From Myxococcales bacterium (GTDB lineage: Bacteria; Myxococcota_A; Polyangia; Polyangiales; Polyangiaceae), in the NCBI GenBank assembly GCA_016794345.1, contig JAEUKE010000038.1, positions 1 through 64,000 of the forward strand: a DNA stretch of 64,000 nucleotides, given 5' to 3'. This document shows positions 37,790 to 47,156 of the stretch, piece by piece (position 1 is the stretch's first letter; each line of letters opens with the position of its first letter). The translations under genes and the position numbers were made by a program. Below the pieces are notes generated by a model, which saw only the letters and a program-made list of their open reading frames with translations, ran no database searches and was not told where the DNA came from.

Positions 37790-39286
37790 TCACTCGTGAG
37801 GCATGCGATCGCGCGCGCTTCGGAAGTGCTGGAGCGGGGAGTACGAGTAGAAGTTCGAGACGCGGGAGGTGTAGAGGCACGCGTACTCCTCCACCTGATC
37901 GCCGAAGCTCGAGCGATCGTCGGCCTCTTTCATGAGCGAGCCCCAGTACGGATGGAAACAGGCGTCGATCCTCCGCTCGAGCTCCTCGACCTGGTGGTCG
38001 ATGGCGCGCATCTGCCCCCGGATGCGCTCCACGGTGCGCTTCACGCGGAGCCGCTCCGCCTCGAGCATGGGGCGGTCGGCGCCGGGGGTCGACGGATCGT
38101 CGAGGCGGCGCGAGATCTCCTTGAAGCGCTGCTGGTAGAACCTCAGCTGATCCTCGAGCTCTTCACGGGCCCCGTGGAGCTCGTGCACCTTGTCGATCTC
38201 GGCCCGACAGGCCTCGGTCGCGGTGACCTCGCCCTCCATCTCCTGCACGATCATCACCGTGCGCCAGGCGCTCTCTCGCTTCGAGCGGAGGATGTCGCCG
38301 TAGATGTGATCGCCGACGTAGAGGATCCGGTCTCCGCTCGTGCCGAGCGCGCGCTCGAGATCGAGGAGGTTGCCGCCCTCGTACACGGCGCCGCGCTCGA
38401 GCGGGAGCGTCGCGGGCCTGAGCTCGTCTCCCTGGCGGAGCATGAGCGGCCGCGGCTCCGCGAAGAAATACGGCTTCTGCGCGGCCACGACGACGACGTC
38501 GAAGAAGTGCCGGAAGCTCGGGTACTCCGGCATGGCGCCGCCTAACAAGTATGTCATCATCTTTTGCGTGAACGGCCAGCGGCTGTTCGTCAGCAGGAAG
38601 AGCCGCTTGCCGGCCGAGCGGAACTTGTGGAGCGTCGCGGCGAGCATCGGGTCGCGATCGACGAAGCGCGGGAGATCGGCCTCCACCACGTCGACGATGC
38701 TGCCGTCCCGGTGCGCCGCGTCGATCGACTCGCGGATGTCGCTGAAGAGCGCGGCGTAATCGACCGGGCGCTCGATCTGCTCGAAGTAGGCGATGGTCCT
38801 CGCGTACACGGCCGCCTCGGAGAGGGCGTAGAGCGTGTCGACCCAGTGGTACCGAGCGCTGTTCGAGCGGATGCGCTTGGCCTGGTAATGATGGCGGAGC
38901 TCGTCGCGCTCGAGCCGGCGGAGGCCGTGGTAGCCCTTCTGCACGTGCTTGAAGCGGTCCATCTTGAGGATGTGGCCGAGCTTCTTGTCGATGAGCAGAC
39001 CGCGGATCGGGAAGTCGACGGGGTAGTCGAGGCCCCGTAGCTCCGCCGGGTATCCCTTCTGGATCAGCTTCTCGACGGTCGCCTCGATGCTGATCCGGTC
39101 CATCTCCTCCTGGCGGTAGATGGCCAGGGTGTAGTCCATGTCGAACCCCACCCAGTCGATCTGGCCGAGCTTGAGGGAGCGGTTCGCGAAGAGCCGCTTG
39201 GCCCGGGGGATCCGGGCGCCTTCGCCCGAAGCAGGGAAGAGGGCCAGCGGCAGCTCGAGCTGCTCGGCCGGCGGTCGATAGAGCAC
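37790..39286 (-). CDS. HAD-IG family 5'-nucleotidase
   Basis: A 498-residue haloacid-dehalogenase-superfamily enzyme. DMDYTLA near residue 50 carries the nucleophile Asp; LLTNSRW and GDHIYGDI are motifs II and IV. The length and the helical insert match the HAD-IG (cN-II-like) 5'-nucleotidases, which release phosphate from IMP/GMP-type nucleotides. I prefer GTG 39286; TTG 39307 is in frame seven codons earlier. Confidence 0.85.
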   Translation of the reverse strand: MLYRPPAEQLELPLALFPASGEGARIPRAKRLFANRSLKLGQIDWVGFDMDYTLAIYRQEEMDRISIEATVEKLIQKGYPAELRGLDYPVDFPIRGLLIDKKLGHILKMDRFKHVQKGYHGLRRLERDELRHHYQAKRIRSNSARYHWVDTLYALSEAAVYARTIAYFEQIERPVDYAALFSDIRESIDAAHRDGSIVDVVEADLPRFVDRDPMLAATLHKFRSAGKRLFLLTNSRWPFTQKMMTYLLGGAMPEYPSFRHFFDVVVVAAQKPYFFAEPRPLMLRQGDELRPATLPLERGAVYEGGNLLDLERALGTSGDRILYVGDHIYGDILRSKRESAWRTVMIVQEMEGEVTATEACRAEIDKVHELHGAREELEDQLRFYQQRFKEISRRLDDPSTPGADRPMLEAERLRVKRTVERIRGQMRAIDHQVEELERRIDACFHPYWGSLMKEADDRSSFGDQVEEYACLYTSRVSNFYSYSPLQHFRSARDRMPHE

Positions 39287-39414
39287 GAGGGCAGTGTAGC
39301 AGGCCAACCGGAGAGCGGGGTCGGGGGCGATATCGTGCTTGCCGCAGCGAAACCTTCGCTGGTCCGCACTGGAAACGCGCCCGAGAACCGTACTATCGTG
39401 CGAGCCGACCGACC

Positions 39415-40305
39415 ATGAGCTTTGCCGAGCCCCGTGTGGCCACCCAGCGATCGACTGCCTGGTGGCTGAGCGCCCTCCGACGTCGCCGTGAACGCATGTA
39501 CGACGAGGGGTTGGACCTCTCCCAGCCCGTCGCCTGGGGCTCCGAGGAGGAGCGGCAGGCGGCGATCAAGTTCTTCAACGCGGCGTTCCGCGCGGAGGAG
39601 TCTGGGCTGAGGCAGGCGCACGAGCTTGCCGAAGAGGTCGCGTCGATGGACCCCGATCTCGCCGAGACGCTCCGCCTCTACGGCGACGAGGAGGGCTGGC
39701 ACCGCGAGCTCTTGACCGAGTTCCTCACGTTCATCGGGGGGGAGGTTCGCCCGATGGGCCGCGTGACGGGAACGTTTTATCGGCTCTACGGTCGCGCCAA
39801 GAAGATGGAGTCGATCGTCCTCGTGAACCTCATGTTCGAGACGATCGGGTCGACCACGTACCGCATGGCGCTCTCGCGCGTGAAGCACCCGGCGATCCGG
39901 CCGATGCTCACGATCCTCACGCGCGACGAGTCGTTCCATGTCCCGCTCAACGTCCACTTCCTCAAGCACGCGATGAAGGGCCGCACGCTGCGAGAGCGCA
40001 TGCGCCTCCGCGCGCTCTACAAGGTCCTCTTCCTAGCCCTCCTCGCGAGCGCGTACGCCAGCCGCCGCCGGGCCAAGGCGTTCGACAACATCGAGTTCAA
40101 GGAGCTCGCGCGGGCCTACGCGGAGCACCTCGCCGCGCTCTTCGCGCGCGAGCCGGACCTCGGCTTCACGCCTCCTCCGTTCGTGCTCAAGCTGCTCGGC
40201 ATCGACGAAGAGGGGCTGAGCCAGAGCGAGGCCGCCCGCGTGACGAGCATCGAAGAGGCGGAGCGGGCGATCGACAGGCAGCAGGCTGTCGTGTCGGCGC
40301 TGTAG
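39415..40305 (+). CDS. ferritin-like di-iron protein
   Basis: A 296-residue helical protein. The metal-ligand pattern is present: Glu60-type EES near the first helix, EEGWH, then a second ExxH block DESFH. This fits a ferritin-like carboxylate-bridged di-iron oxidase or carrier; the substrate is unknown. Its length is above that of ferritin, with extra helices before and after. It is alone, between convergent and divergent neighbours. Confidence 0.7.
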   Translation: MSFAEPRVATQRSTAWWLSALRRRRERMYDEGLDLSQPVAWGSEEERQAAIKFFNAAFRAEESGLRQAHELAEEVASMDPDLAETLRLYGDEEGWHRELLTEFLTFIGGEVRPMGRVTGTFYRLYGRAKKMESIVLVNLMFETIGSTTYRMALSRVKHPAIRPMLTILTRDESFHVPLNVHFLKHAMKGRTLRERMRLRALYKVLFLALLASAYASRRRAKAFDNIEFKELARAYAEHLAALFAREPDLGFTPPPFVLKLLGIDEEGLSQSEAARVTSIEEAERAIDRQQAVVSAL

Positions 40306-40317
40306 GATGCCGGTGCC

Positions 40318-40812
40318 TCAGGTCCGGAGCGCTGCGGGCACGCGGCGCTCTGCGCTCGCGTAGAGCAGGCCGAGGGGGAGGCCGAAAAATGCGGCGTGCA
40401 ACGCGAGCTCGACGAGTTGCGGCGTGCCGAGAAACCACGGGTACGCCAGGCGCGCGATGCCCTCGAGGTTCAAGAGCCAGACCAGCGCGCCGAAGCCGAG
40501 CCCGAGGGCGGCCTGCCGCGAGGAGCTGATCTGCGTCGCGTCCGAGAGCCCCGCCGTGAGCGAGCCGTAGACGAACCCGTAGAACGCCGAGAGCGCGAGG
40601 TGGACCACCGTCCCGACGACGATGGCGCCCGAGAGCGTGGTCGTGTCGAACGCCGCGCGTCCGAGGAGCACGCTCGCGACGAGCCGGAACACGAAGGTGG
40701 GCGGCCGCCCGGCGACCGCCGCGAGGAGCACCTGCGCGATCGCGAAGAGCACCCCGGCCACGAGCCCTGCGGCCGCGCCCTCCTTGCCACGTCGATTCAG
40801 CGCGGCCGTCAT
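40318..40812 (-). CDS. four-helix integral membrane protein
   Basis: A 164-residue protein with four likely membrane helices (GLVAGVLFAIAQVLLAAV and three more). No family is recognised. I chose ATG 40812; the frame is open to 40923. The gap to hutI is 47 bp, so it may belong to the same transcript. Confidence 0.6.
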   Translation of the reverse strand: MTAALNRRGKEGAAAGLVAGVLFAIAQVLLAAVAGRPPTFVFRLVASVLLGRAAFDTTTLSGAIVVGTVVHLALSAFYGFVYGSLTAGLSDATQISSSRQAALGLGFGALVWLLNLEGIARLAYPWFLGTPQLVELALHAAFFGLPLGLLYASAERRVPAALRT

Positions 40813-40859
40813 CCTCGCGGGGATTGCAAGCGATGCGCCGCGCGCCGAGGACCGCGCCG

Positions 40860-42098
40860 TCAGCCGGAGCCGGAGAGCACCCTGCCGCGCCCGATCACGG
40901 TGCGCGCCCTGGGCACGCCCCACGGCTGGACGAGCGCGGCTTCGTGCGGAAGATCCCAGAGCACGAGATCGGCGGAGGCACCAGGTACCAGCACGCCGAC
41001 GTCCGTCAGGCCCAGCGAGATCGCCGCCTCGCGCGTGGCGCCGAGGAGCGCCTCGGCCACGGTGAGGCCGTACACGCGAACGGCGAGCGCGAGCGCGAGG
41101 GGCAGGCTCTCGGTCGGGGCCGTGCCGGGGTTGGCGTCGCTCGCGACCACGAGCGGGACGCCCGCGCTACGCAAGAGACCCACGGGCGGAGGCGCCTGTC
41201 CGAGCGTGAAGCTCGCGACGGGCAGGAGCGCGGCGCGAACACCGGCCGCGGCGAGCGCGTCGGCGCCGCTCGGTCCGAGGTGCTCGAGGTGGTCGGCGGA
41301 TCGCGCGCCGACGGAGGCCGCGAGCTCGGCGCCGCCCACGTCGGCGAACTGACCGACGTGCGCGCGCACCCCCAGCCCCAGCTCGCGCGCGCGCCGGAAC
41401 AGCGGGGCCGCGTCTGCGGTGGAGAACGCGCTTCGGTCGATGTAGGCGTCGACGAACGCGAAGAGCCCGGCGGCGGCGAGCGCGGGGAGGTCATTCTGCG
41501 TGACGTGGGCCGCGTACGCCCCGCGATCTCCGGCCTCGGGCGGCAGCGCGTGGAGCGCCAGGTAGGTCGCGACGACGCGCGGCGTGCCCGCGGCGGCGCG
41601 CGCCTGGGCCACGGCCTCGAGGAGCTTCTCTTCGCTCGCGAGGTCGAGCCCGTAGCCGCTCTTGACCTCGACGGTCGTCACGCCCGCGCGCACCATCCGG
41701 CCGAGGCGCTGCGTGAGCTCTGCCGCGATCTCGTCGCGAGACGCGGCGCGCACCGCCCGCATGGTCGACGCGATGCCGCCGCCGGCCTTCGCGATCGCCT
41801 CGTAGTCGGCGCCCTGCATCCGGAGCGCGTATTCGGCGTGGCGGGAGCCGACCCAAGCCGCGTGCGTGTGCGCGTCGACGAGGCCCGGCGTGACGAGGGG
41901 CGCCGCCCGCTCGGTGATCGCGGCGCCAGCCGGGACCGCGGCGCGGGCCGCCTCGACGCGCCCCGCGAAGACGACGCGTCCGCCTTCGAGCAGGACCGCG
42001 CCCGGCGTCAGCACGCCGAGCGGGTCGGCAGCGGTCGCGAGGGCCGGATCGCAGGTGACCAGGCGATCGGCCGTGACCAGATCGAACGCGGCGCTCAC
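40860..42098 (-). CDS. hutI: imidazolonepropionase
   Basis: A 412-residue amidohydrolase of histidine degradation, converting imidazolonepropionate to formiminoglutamate. Metal ligands in DAHTH, and EVKSGYGLD and SDANPGTAP blocks, match HutI. GTG 42098 overlaps the nagZ stop (GTGA). No hutH, hutU or hutG gene is in the window. Confidence 0.92.
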   Translation of the reverse strand: MSAAFDLVTADRLVTCDPALATAADPLGVLTPGAVLLEGGRVVFAGRVEAARAAVPAGAAITERAAPLVTPGLVDAHTHAAWVGSRHAEYALRMQGADYEAIAKAGGGIASTMRAVRAASRDEIAAELTQRLGRMVRAGVTTVEVKSGYGLDLASEEKLLEAVAQARAAAGTPRVVATYLALHALPPEAGDRGAYAAHVTQNDLPALAAAGLFAFVDAYIDRSAFSTADAAPLFRRARELGLGVRAHVGQFADVGGAELAASVGARSADHLEHLGPSGADALAAAGVRAALLPVASFTLGQAPPPVGLLRSAGVPLVVASDANPGTAPTESLPLALALAVRVYGLTVAEALLGATREAAISLGLTDVGVLVPGASADLVLWDLPHEAALVQPWGVPRARTVIGRGRVLSGSG

Positions 42099-43177
42099 GA
42101 GGCGCCTCTCGCTCGTTCCGCCTCTTCGATCTCGAGGACGACGTCCGCGATCGAGGGCGCGCGCTCCGCCCGGGCCTCGTGGAGGGAAGCGGCACGTCTT
42201 CGGAGGGCGGCCATCCGGGAGGCCGCCTCGCGACAGCGCGCAGCGAACGCGGCGCTCGACTCGATCTCCGCGGTGAGCGCGGCGTGTGCGGCGTCCGCGA
42301 GGTCCTCGTCGCTGCAGATCAAGAGCGCGTCGCAGCCGGCCGTGACGGCACCGATCGCGCGCTCGTCGATCGGGTATCGATCGGCGACGGCGCGCATCTC
42401 GAGATCGTCGCTGACGAGGACACCGTCGAAGCCGATCTCCGTTCGCAACAGATCTGTCATGACGCGACGTGAGAGCGTGGCAGGCCGGCCCTCGTCCAGG
42501 GCGCGGATGACCACGTGTGCGCTCATGATGGTCTCCAGGCCGGCGCGGGCGGCTTCGCGGAACGGCGCGAGCTCGACGGCGTCGAGCCGCGCGCGATCGT
42601 GTGAGAGGACGGGCAGGTCATGGTGGCTGTCCTTGTCGGTGTCGCCGTGGCCGGGGAAGTGTTTGCCGCAGGGGAGGACGCCGCCCGCGCGAAGTCCGTC
42701 GGCGAAGGCGAGTCCCAGGCGCGCACAAGCCTCCGGCTCGGAGGAGAACGAGCGGTCTCCGATGACGGGGTTCATCGGGTTCGAGTCCACGTCGAGCACG
42801 GGAGCGAAGTCGAGGTTCACGCCGAGCGCCGCGAGCCGCGCGCCGACGGCGAGCCCGGCGCGGCGCGCGAGATCGGCGCTCCCCAGCGTGCCGACCCGGC
42901 GCATGGGCGGCAGCTTGACCTCCGGAGCCGGGAGGCGGCTCACGCGGCCGCCTTCTTCGTCGATGGCGACGAGCGGGACGGCGCTCCCGTGTAGGAGCGA
43001 CGCGGCGCGGGTCTGCTCGGCGATGCGCGCGAGCGCGGCCAAGTCGGGGAGGTTGCGGCGAAAGAGGACGACCCCGGCTCGCTCTCCGCGCTCGAGCGCG
43101 ACCGCCGTGCGTGGCGCCAGCGACGTGCCGGAGAAGCCTGCGACGAGGAGCGCGCCCGCGAGCTCGCGAGGGGTCAT
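42095..43177 (-). CDS. nagZ: beta-N-acetylhexosaminidase (GH3)
   Basis: A 360-residue NagZ, removing GlcNAc from anhydro-muropeptides in cell-wall recycling. KHFPGHGDTDKDSH holds the catalytic His/Asp loop, and SDDLEM carries the nucleophile Asp. ATG overlaps the stop of the TrpC-like gene. Confidence 0.92.
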   Translation of the reverse strand: MTPRELAGALLVAGFSGTSLAPRTAVALERGERAGVVLFRRNLPDLAALARIAEQTRAASLLHGSAVPLVAIDEEGGRVSRLPAPEVKLPPMRRVGTLGSADLARRAGLAVGARLAALGVNLDFAPVLDVDSNPMNPVIGDRSFSSEPEACARLGLAFADGLRAGGVLPCGKHFPGHGDTDKDSHHDLPVLSHDRARLDAVELAPFREAARAGLETIMSAHVVIRALDEGRPATLSRRVMTDLLRTEIGFDGVLVSDDLEMRAVADRYPIDERAIGAVTAGCDALLICSDEDLADAAHAALTAEIESSAAFAARCREAASRMAALRRRAASLHEARAERAPSIADVVLEIEEAERARGAS

Positions 43178-43770
43178 GGTGCGTCCTTATCGGCTGCTTT
43201 CGAGGCGGTGTCGACGATCGCGACGTGGGCTTTTTCGGCAGCCGCGCGCGTCGCGGCCGCGTCGGGGTCGGGCCGGCCGTTGTCGCGATCCATCTCCGCG
43301 ACGCGGACCGCGTCGGCCTGGATGGCCAGGGCCCCGGCGAGCTCGGGCGCGCTCCGCACCTCGACCGAGACCGAGAGGCCCTGCGCGCGGGCGGCCGCCG
43401 CGAGCTCGGCCAGGCGGTCCTGCGGCAGGACGCGCGCGACGAGGACGACCCCGTCCGCGCCGGCCTGGCGCGCTCGCCGGATCTGCGCCTCGTCGACGAA
43501 GAGGTCGAGCGCGAGGAGCAACACGTGGGGCGCGGCGGCGCGGGCCTCCTCGAGCGCCTCGTAGCCGCGGCCTTCGCTCGCGTCGCAGCTCACGACGAGG
43601 ACGGGGCCCGCGCCTGAACGAACCCGCGCCGCGGCGTGGGGATCGGCGGGGGCGCGCGGCGGCAGGGGTGGCGACGACGCGAGCCGGGCGGCGCGGGCGC
43701 GCGCGAGGCCGAGCGCCTTGTCGAGCGCGCCGCGCTTTCGCGATCGTCTGGCGAGCCGCATCCCGGTCAT
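43174..43770 (-). CDS. degenerate indole-3-glycerol-phosphate-synthase (TrpC)-like protein
   Basis: A 198-residue protein. The central part (FVDEAQIRRARQAGADGVVLVARVL..., then VEVRS) lines up with the IGPS barrel, but the Lys of the CKDF block is replaced (LALDLF) and the INNRDL block is VAEMDRD. It is about 60 residues shorter than a working TrpC. It follows the TrpG-like gene by one base. It is probably inactive for tryptophan synthesis or has another role. Confidence 0.55.
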   Translation of the reverse strand: MTGMRLARRSRKRGALDKALGLARARAARLASSPPLPPRAPADPHAAARVRSGAGPVLVVSCDASEGRGYEALEEARAAAPHVLLLALDLFVDEAQIRRARQAGADGVVLVARVLPQDRLAELAAAARAQGLSVSVEVRSAPELAGALAIQADAVRVAEMDRDNGRPDPDAAATRAAAEKAHVAIVDTASKAADKDAP

Positions 43771-43771
43771 G

Positions 43772-44404
43772 TCACTCCGCGTCCGCCTGCGCCGCCGCGG
43801 GGGCTCGACTTCGAGCGCGCGCGAGGCCGAGCGAGGCCAGCCAACGGGCCACGAGGCGCGGCCCCTCGGTGGTGAGGAACGACTCCGGGTGAAACTGAAC
43901 CGCCTCGACCGGGTGGGTGACATGGGCGAGGGCCATGACCTCGGCCTCGGCCGTCCACGCGGTGACCTCGAGATCCGGAGGCAGCGTCGAGCGGTCCGCC
44001 AGGAGCGAGTTGTAGCGCGCAGCCGCGAAGGGCTGGCTGACCTCGGCGAACATCCCGCGGCCGTCGTGGTACACGAGCGACGTCTTGCCGTGGAGCGGCC
44101 GCGCCGCGCGGACGATCGCGCCGCCCGCTGCGGCCGCGATCGCCTGTAGACCCAGGCACACGCCGAAGAGCGGGGCAGGGAGGGCGCCGGTGACGCCGGC
44201 TCGCGCGAGCTCGAGGGAGACCCCGGACTCGGCCGGCGTGCACGGCCCCGGCGAGATCACGAACGCGGCCGGCGCGCGATCGACGAGACTCGGCAGGTCC
44301 GCTTCGTCGTTCATCACGACCTCGCAGCTTGCGCCCAGTCGCTCGAGCAGATCGACGAGGTTGTGCGTGAACGAATCGTAGTTGTCGACGACGACGAGCC
44401 GCAC
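43772..44404 (-). CDS. class I glutamine amidotransferase (TrpG/PabA type)
   Basis: A 210-residue amidotransferase. The nucleophile Cys is in GVCLGLQ, and VQFHPES supplies the His-Glu pair; NYDSFT and SPGPCTP are family blocks. It gives ammonia to anthranilate or aminodeoxychorismate synthase, but no TrpE/PabB gene is beside it. GTG 44404 is the start. It leads the chain ending in hutI. Confidence 0.88.
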   Translation of the reverse strand: MRLVVVDNYDSFTHNLVDLLERLGASCEVVMNDEADLPSLVDRAPAAFVISPGPCTPAESGVSLELARAGVTGALPAPLFGVCLGLQAIAAAAGGAIVRAARPLHGKTSLVYHDGRGMFAEVSQPFAAARYNSLLADRSTLPPDLEVTAWTAEAEVMALAHVTHPVEAVQFHPESFLTTEGPRLVARWLASLGLARARSRAPAAAQADAE

Positions 44405-44477
44405 GAGTGCTCCCGCTTCGGACGAGTTGGCCGTTTCCTTGTCGTTGAGACGAACGAAGGACTACCGTCTTTTTGCC

Positions 44478-44804
44478 ATGAAAACGACAGCGCTCGAAAG
44501 GCGAAGCGCGCCGCGCCGCCGCGTGCAGGTCTTCTGCAATCAATACATCGACGGCGTGCCGTACCTCACGGACACCCTCGAGCTCTCGATGACGGGGGCG
44601 CTCGTGCGCCGCGTCCTCATGCCGAGCGCCGAACGCGCCTGCTACACGGTCGAGATCGGCCTCCCGGAGCAGCCCGACCAGCGCGTGTTTCTCTGCGCCT
44701 CGCCGGTCTGGCGCGAGGGGCCGTTCGAAGCCCTGCGGTTCGTGGCGCAGAGCCTGTCCGACAAGCTTCGGCTGGCGAGCTGCATCAAGGCCGCCACGGT
44801 CTGA
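44478..44804 (+). CDS. PilZ domain protein
   Basis: A 108-residue protein that is almost entirely a PilZ domain. RRSAPRRRVQV at the start gives the RxxxR part and LSMTGALVRR the (D/N)xSxxG part, though the first position of that motif is Leu. c-di-GMP binding is likely but not certain. I chose ATG 44478; the frame is open to 44382 inside trpG. It is divergent from trpG. Confidence 0.75.
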   Translation: MKTTALERRSAPRRRVQVFCNQYIDGVPYLTDTLELSMTGALVRRVLMPSAERACYTVEIGLPEQPDQRVFLCASPVWREGPFEALRFVAQSLSDKLRLASCIKAATV

Positions 44805-44817
44805 GACGCGGCGGCGG

Positions 44818-45753
44818 TCAGAGCCCATTTTCGTGGAAGAACCGCTCGATGCGGAGCCCCACGAGCTCGGGAAACTCGACCGCCGTGTAGTGGGTCCCGC
44901 CGCGCACCACGAGGATCTCCGCCCGGGGGATCCTCCGGACCATCTGCTGGGACAGCCCGCGCGGTGTCATCCGGTCGCGGTCACCGGTGATGACGAGGGT
45001 GGGGATGTCGATGCTCGCGAGCTGGCGCTCGGCGTCGTGCCGCCCGAGCGCGCGCAGGTTCTTGGCGAACGCCTCGATATCGAGCGTCGCGAACAGGCCG
45101 ACGACCTCGGCGAACTCGGCTTCGTCCACGGTCTCGGCCATGAGGCCGGCCCGCTTGAGCCAGCCGACGAACTCGGGCTGTCTGGCCACGGTCCGAACCG
45201 CGCTCGTGAGGGGGAGCGCGTAACGCTCCGCGACCTCGAGCGCGCGGTCCGCGAGCTTGCGCCCGAGCGGGATGGGGACGGCGGTGTCGAGCGGGCGCCC
45301 GAACGTGCCGCTCAGCAGCACGAGGGCCCGCGGCACGCCCGGCAGCTGCCGGCAGGCTTCGATGCAGACCTGCACGCCCATGCTCCAGCCCACGAGGGCG
45401 GCGTGCTCGATCCCCTCGGCCTCGAGGACGGCGGCGAGGTCTTCCACGTGGCGCGGGACCGCGTAAGCGTCGGGCTCGTCGCGCGGCGGCCGCGCCGAGG
45501 CGTAGAGGCCGCGGTAGTCCCACGTGACGAACCGATAGCGATCGCCCAGGTATTCCACGAGCGCGCGCCACGCGAGCCGAGGACCGCCGAGCCCGTTCGC
45601 GAGGACGACGACCGGGGCGTTCGGCCCCGGCCCGGGCGCGACGTAGTACGCGATCCGTGTGCCGTCTCGGCTCACCGTCTCCTTCGAGTCGGTGAGGAGC
45701 CCTCGACGCCGAGGCTCGGCGGCGACGGACGATGCGGAGCGAGCAGCAGCCAT
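44818..45753 (-). CDS. alpha/beta hydrolase
   Basis: A roughly 311-residue hydrolase. The nucleophile elbow GWSMG, the oxyanion region LANGLGG, an Asp in GDRDRM and the final GGTHY His are present. The substrate is unknown. The start is uncertain: ATG 45753 is used; ATGs at 45780 and 45789 are in frame. Confidence 0.8.
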   Translation of the reverse strand: MAAARSASSVAAEPRRRGLLTDSKETVSRDGTRIAYYVAPGPGPNAPVVVLANGLGGPRLAWRALVEYLGDRYRFVTWDYRGLYASARPPRDEPDAYAVPRHVEDLAAVLEAEGIEHAALVGWSMGVQVCIEACRQLPGVPRALVLLSGTFGRPLDTAVPIPLGRKLADRALEVAERYALPLTSAVRTVARQPEFVGWLKRAGLMAETVDEAEFAEVVGLFATLDIEAFAKNLRALGRHDAERQLASIDIPTLVITGDRDRMTPRGLSQQMVRRIPRAEILVVRGGTHYTAVEFPELVGLRIERFFHENGL

Positions 45754-45891
45754 GACTGGAGCGGACCGTAGTACGCGCATCCTCCGCATTCCAGGTTGCT
45801 CCGCGCTTGACCCAACGCCGCGGGCCGGCATGCTCCGAGCTGCCCGCTGGCAAGCCGGGTGAAATTCTGCAACGAGACCGGAGGCGTTACG

Positions 45892-45920
45892 TTGACAGGC
45901 CGGAGGTCAGGCCGTTAACG
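45892..45920 (+). promoter_or_regulatory. possible sigma-70-type promoter
   Basis: TTGACA at 45892-45897, a 17-nt spacer and TTAACG at 45915-45920. The -35 box is perfect; the -10 box is poor. It lies 71 bp before the gene at 45992 in a 238-bp gap between divergent genes that has no other feature I can support. Confidence 0.4.
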
Positions 45921-45991
45921 TGCGCCAGCGGTCGCGTTCTGTGGTGCGCCCGTTTGCCCTCTCGAACTGCGCAAAAGGCTGCTGAGGACAG

Positions 45992-47152
45992 ATGGCCGAA
46001 GAGAAGTCGAAGAAGCCGAAGATCGACCTGAAGGCCCGCTTGGGCAAGACCGCTGCGGTTCCCTCCGCGATGCCGTCAGGTCCGGGTTTGCCGACCCCGT
46101 CGACGGACGGGCTCGGGCGTGTGAGCGCCCCCCCGCCGATCAGCAGCAGCGGCGGCGGCATCGCGCCGCCACCCGGCATCGCGCCGCCGCCCGGCCTCAC
46201 GCCGAGCCTGAGCCCGTTCGCGCCCAAGCCGCAGCCGAAGCCGCAGCCGGTCAGCGCGGAAGCCCAGACCATCAAGGTCGAGGTCAGCGAAGAGATTCAC
46301 GACGAGCGCAAGCGGGCCGGTCGGCGCGCGGTGCTCTACTCCGCCATCGCGGCGGTCGTGTTCGCGGGCATCGGCTTCGTGGCCGGCGGCATGCGGGAGC
46401 GCAGCCAGCGCGACACCCGCGCGGTCGAGGGGCTCAAGAAGCTCGAGCCCGAGGTGACCGACTCGACGAAGAAGGCGGAGGAGCTCCTGCCCATCCTCGA
46501 TGAGGTCGAGAAGGGCCTGCGGGACAAGAAGTACCCGGACAGCGCCATCGAGAAGCTCTCGATGACCGTCCCGCCGCTCAACCTCGAGGACAAGTCGTTC
46601 GGCACCATGCCGACGGACGTGCAGAAGTCGACGCTCGCCTTCATCAAGAAGGTCGACAGCGTGAACGACAAGAAGGACCGCCTGAAGAACCTCCTCGGCG
46701 GTCAGAAGAAAAATATCGAGAAGGCGTGGGCGGAGGAGCAGAAGCCCGTCCTCGAGCTCGCGGTCATCTTCAAGCAGGCCGGCAGCAACATGATGGCCGA
46801 GATGGTCCAGATCAAGGAGCCCTGGGAGGTCGCGAAGGAGTGGCCGAAGGAGACGAAGATCGTCGTCTCCGCCATGCAGGAAGGGAAACGCGTCCCGGCC
46901 GAGAAGACGGCCAAGCGCTGGGAGAAAGACGCCCTCACCGGCGAGACGCCGCTCTTCATTCCGGTCGATCCGGTCAGCGTCTCCGGCTTCACGGACGAGC
47001 GCCTCGTTCTCCAGCTGGTCGGCGCCGTGAACGATGTGCGCATCCTCCTCCAGGGCGACGAGACGCCGGGGCGCGAGGTCGTGGGCCTGCTCAAAGAGGG
47101 CGAAGGCCTCGCCAAGTCGATCGACAGCAAGGTCGCGAAGGCCGCGCGTTAG
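45992..47152 (+). CDS. one-pass membrane protein with Pro-rich N-terminus
   Basis: A 386-residue protein. The first 85 residues are a Pro/Ser/Gly-rich stretch with a repeated GIAPPP unit, then a membrane helix near 112-132 and a helical, charged domain of about 250 residues. No family is recognised. GAGGACAG just before ATG 45992 is a good ribosome site. The Pro-rich N-terminus faces the cytoplasm if the positive-inside rule holds. Confidence 0.7.
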   Translation: MAEEKSKKPKIDLKARLGKTAAVPSAMPSGPGLPTPSTDGLGRVSAPPPISSSGGGIAPPPGIAPPPGLTPSLSPFAPKPQPKPQPVSAEAQTIKVEVSEEIHDERKRAGRRAVLYSAIAAVVFAGIGFVAGGMRERSQRDTRAVEGLKKLEPEVTDSTKKAEELLPILDEVEKGLRDKKYPDSAIEKLSMTVPPLNLEDKSFGTMPTDVQKSTLAFIKKVDSVNDKKDRLKNLLGGQKKNIEKAWAEEQKPVLELAVIFKQAGSNMMAEMVQIKEPWEVAKEWPKETKIVVSAMQEGKRVPAEKTAKRWEKDALTGETPLFIPVDPVSVSGFTDERLVLQLVGAVNDVRILLQGDETPGREVVGLLKEGEGLAKSIDSKVAKAAR

Positions 47153-47156
47153 GGGC

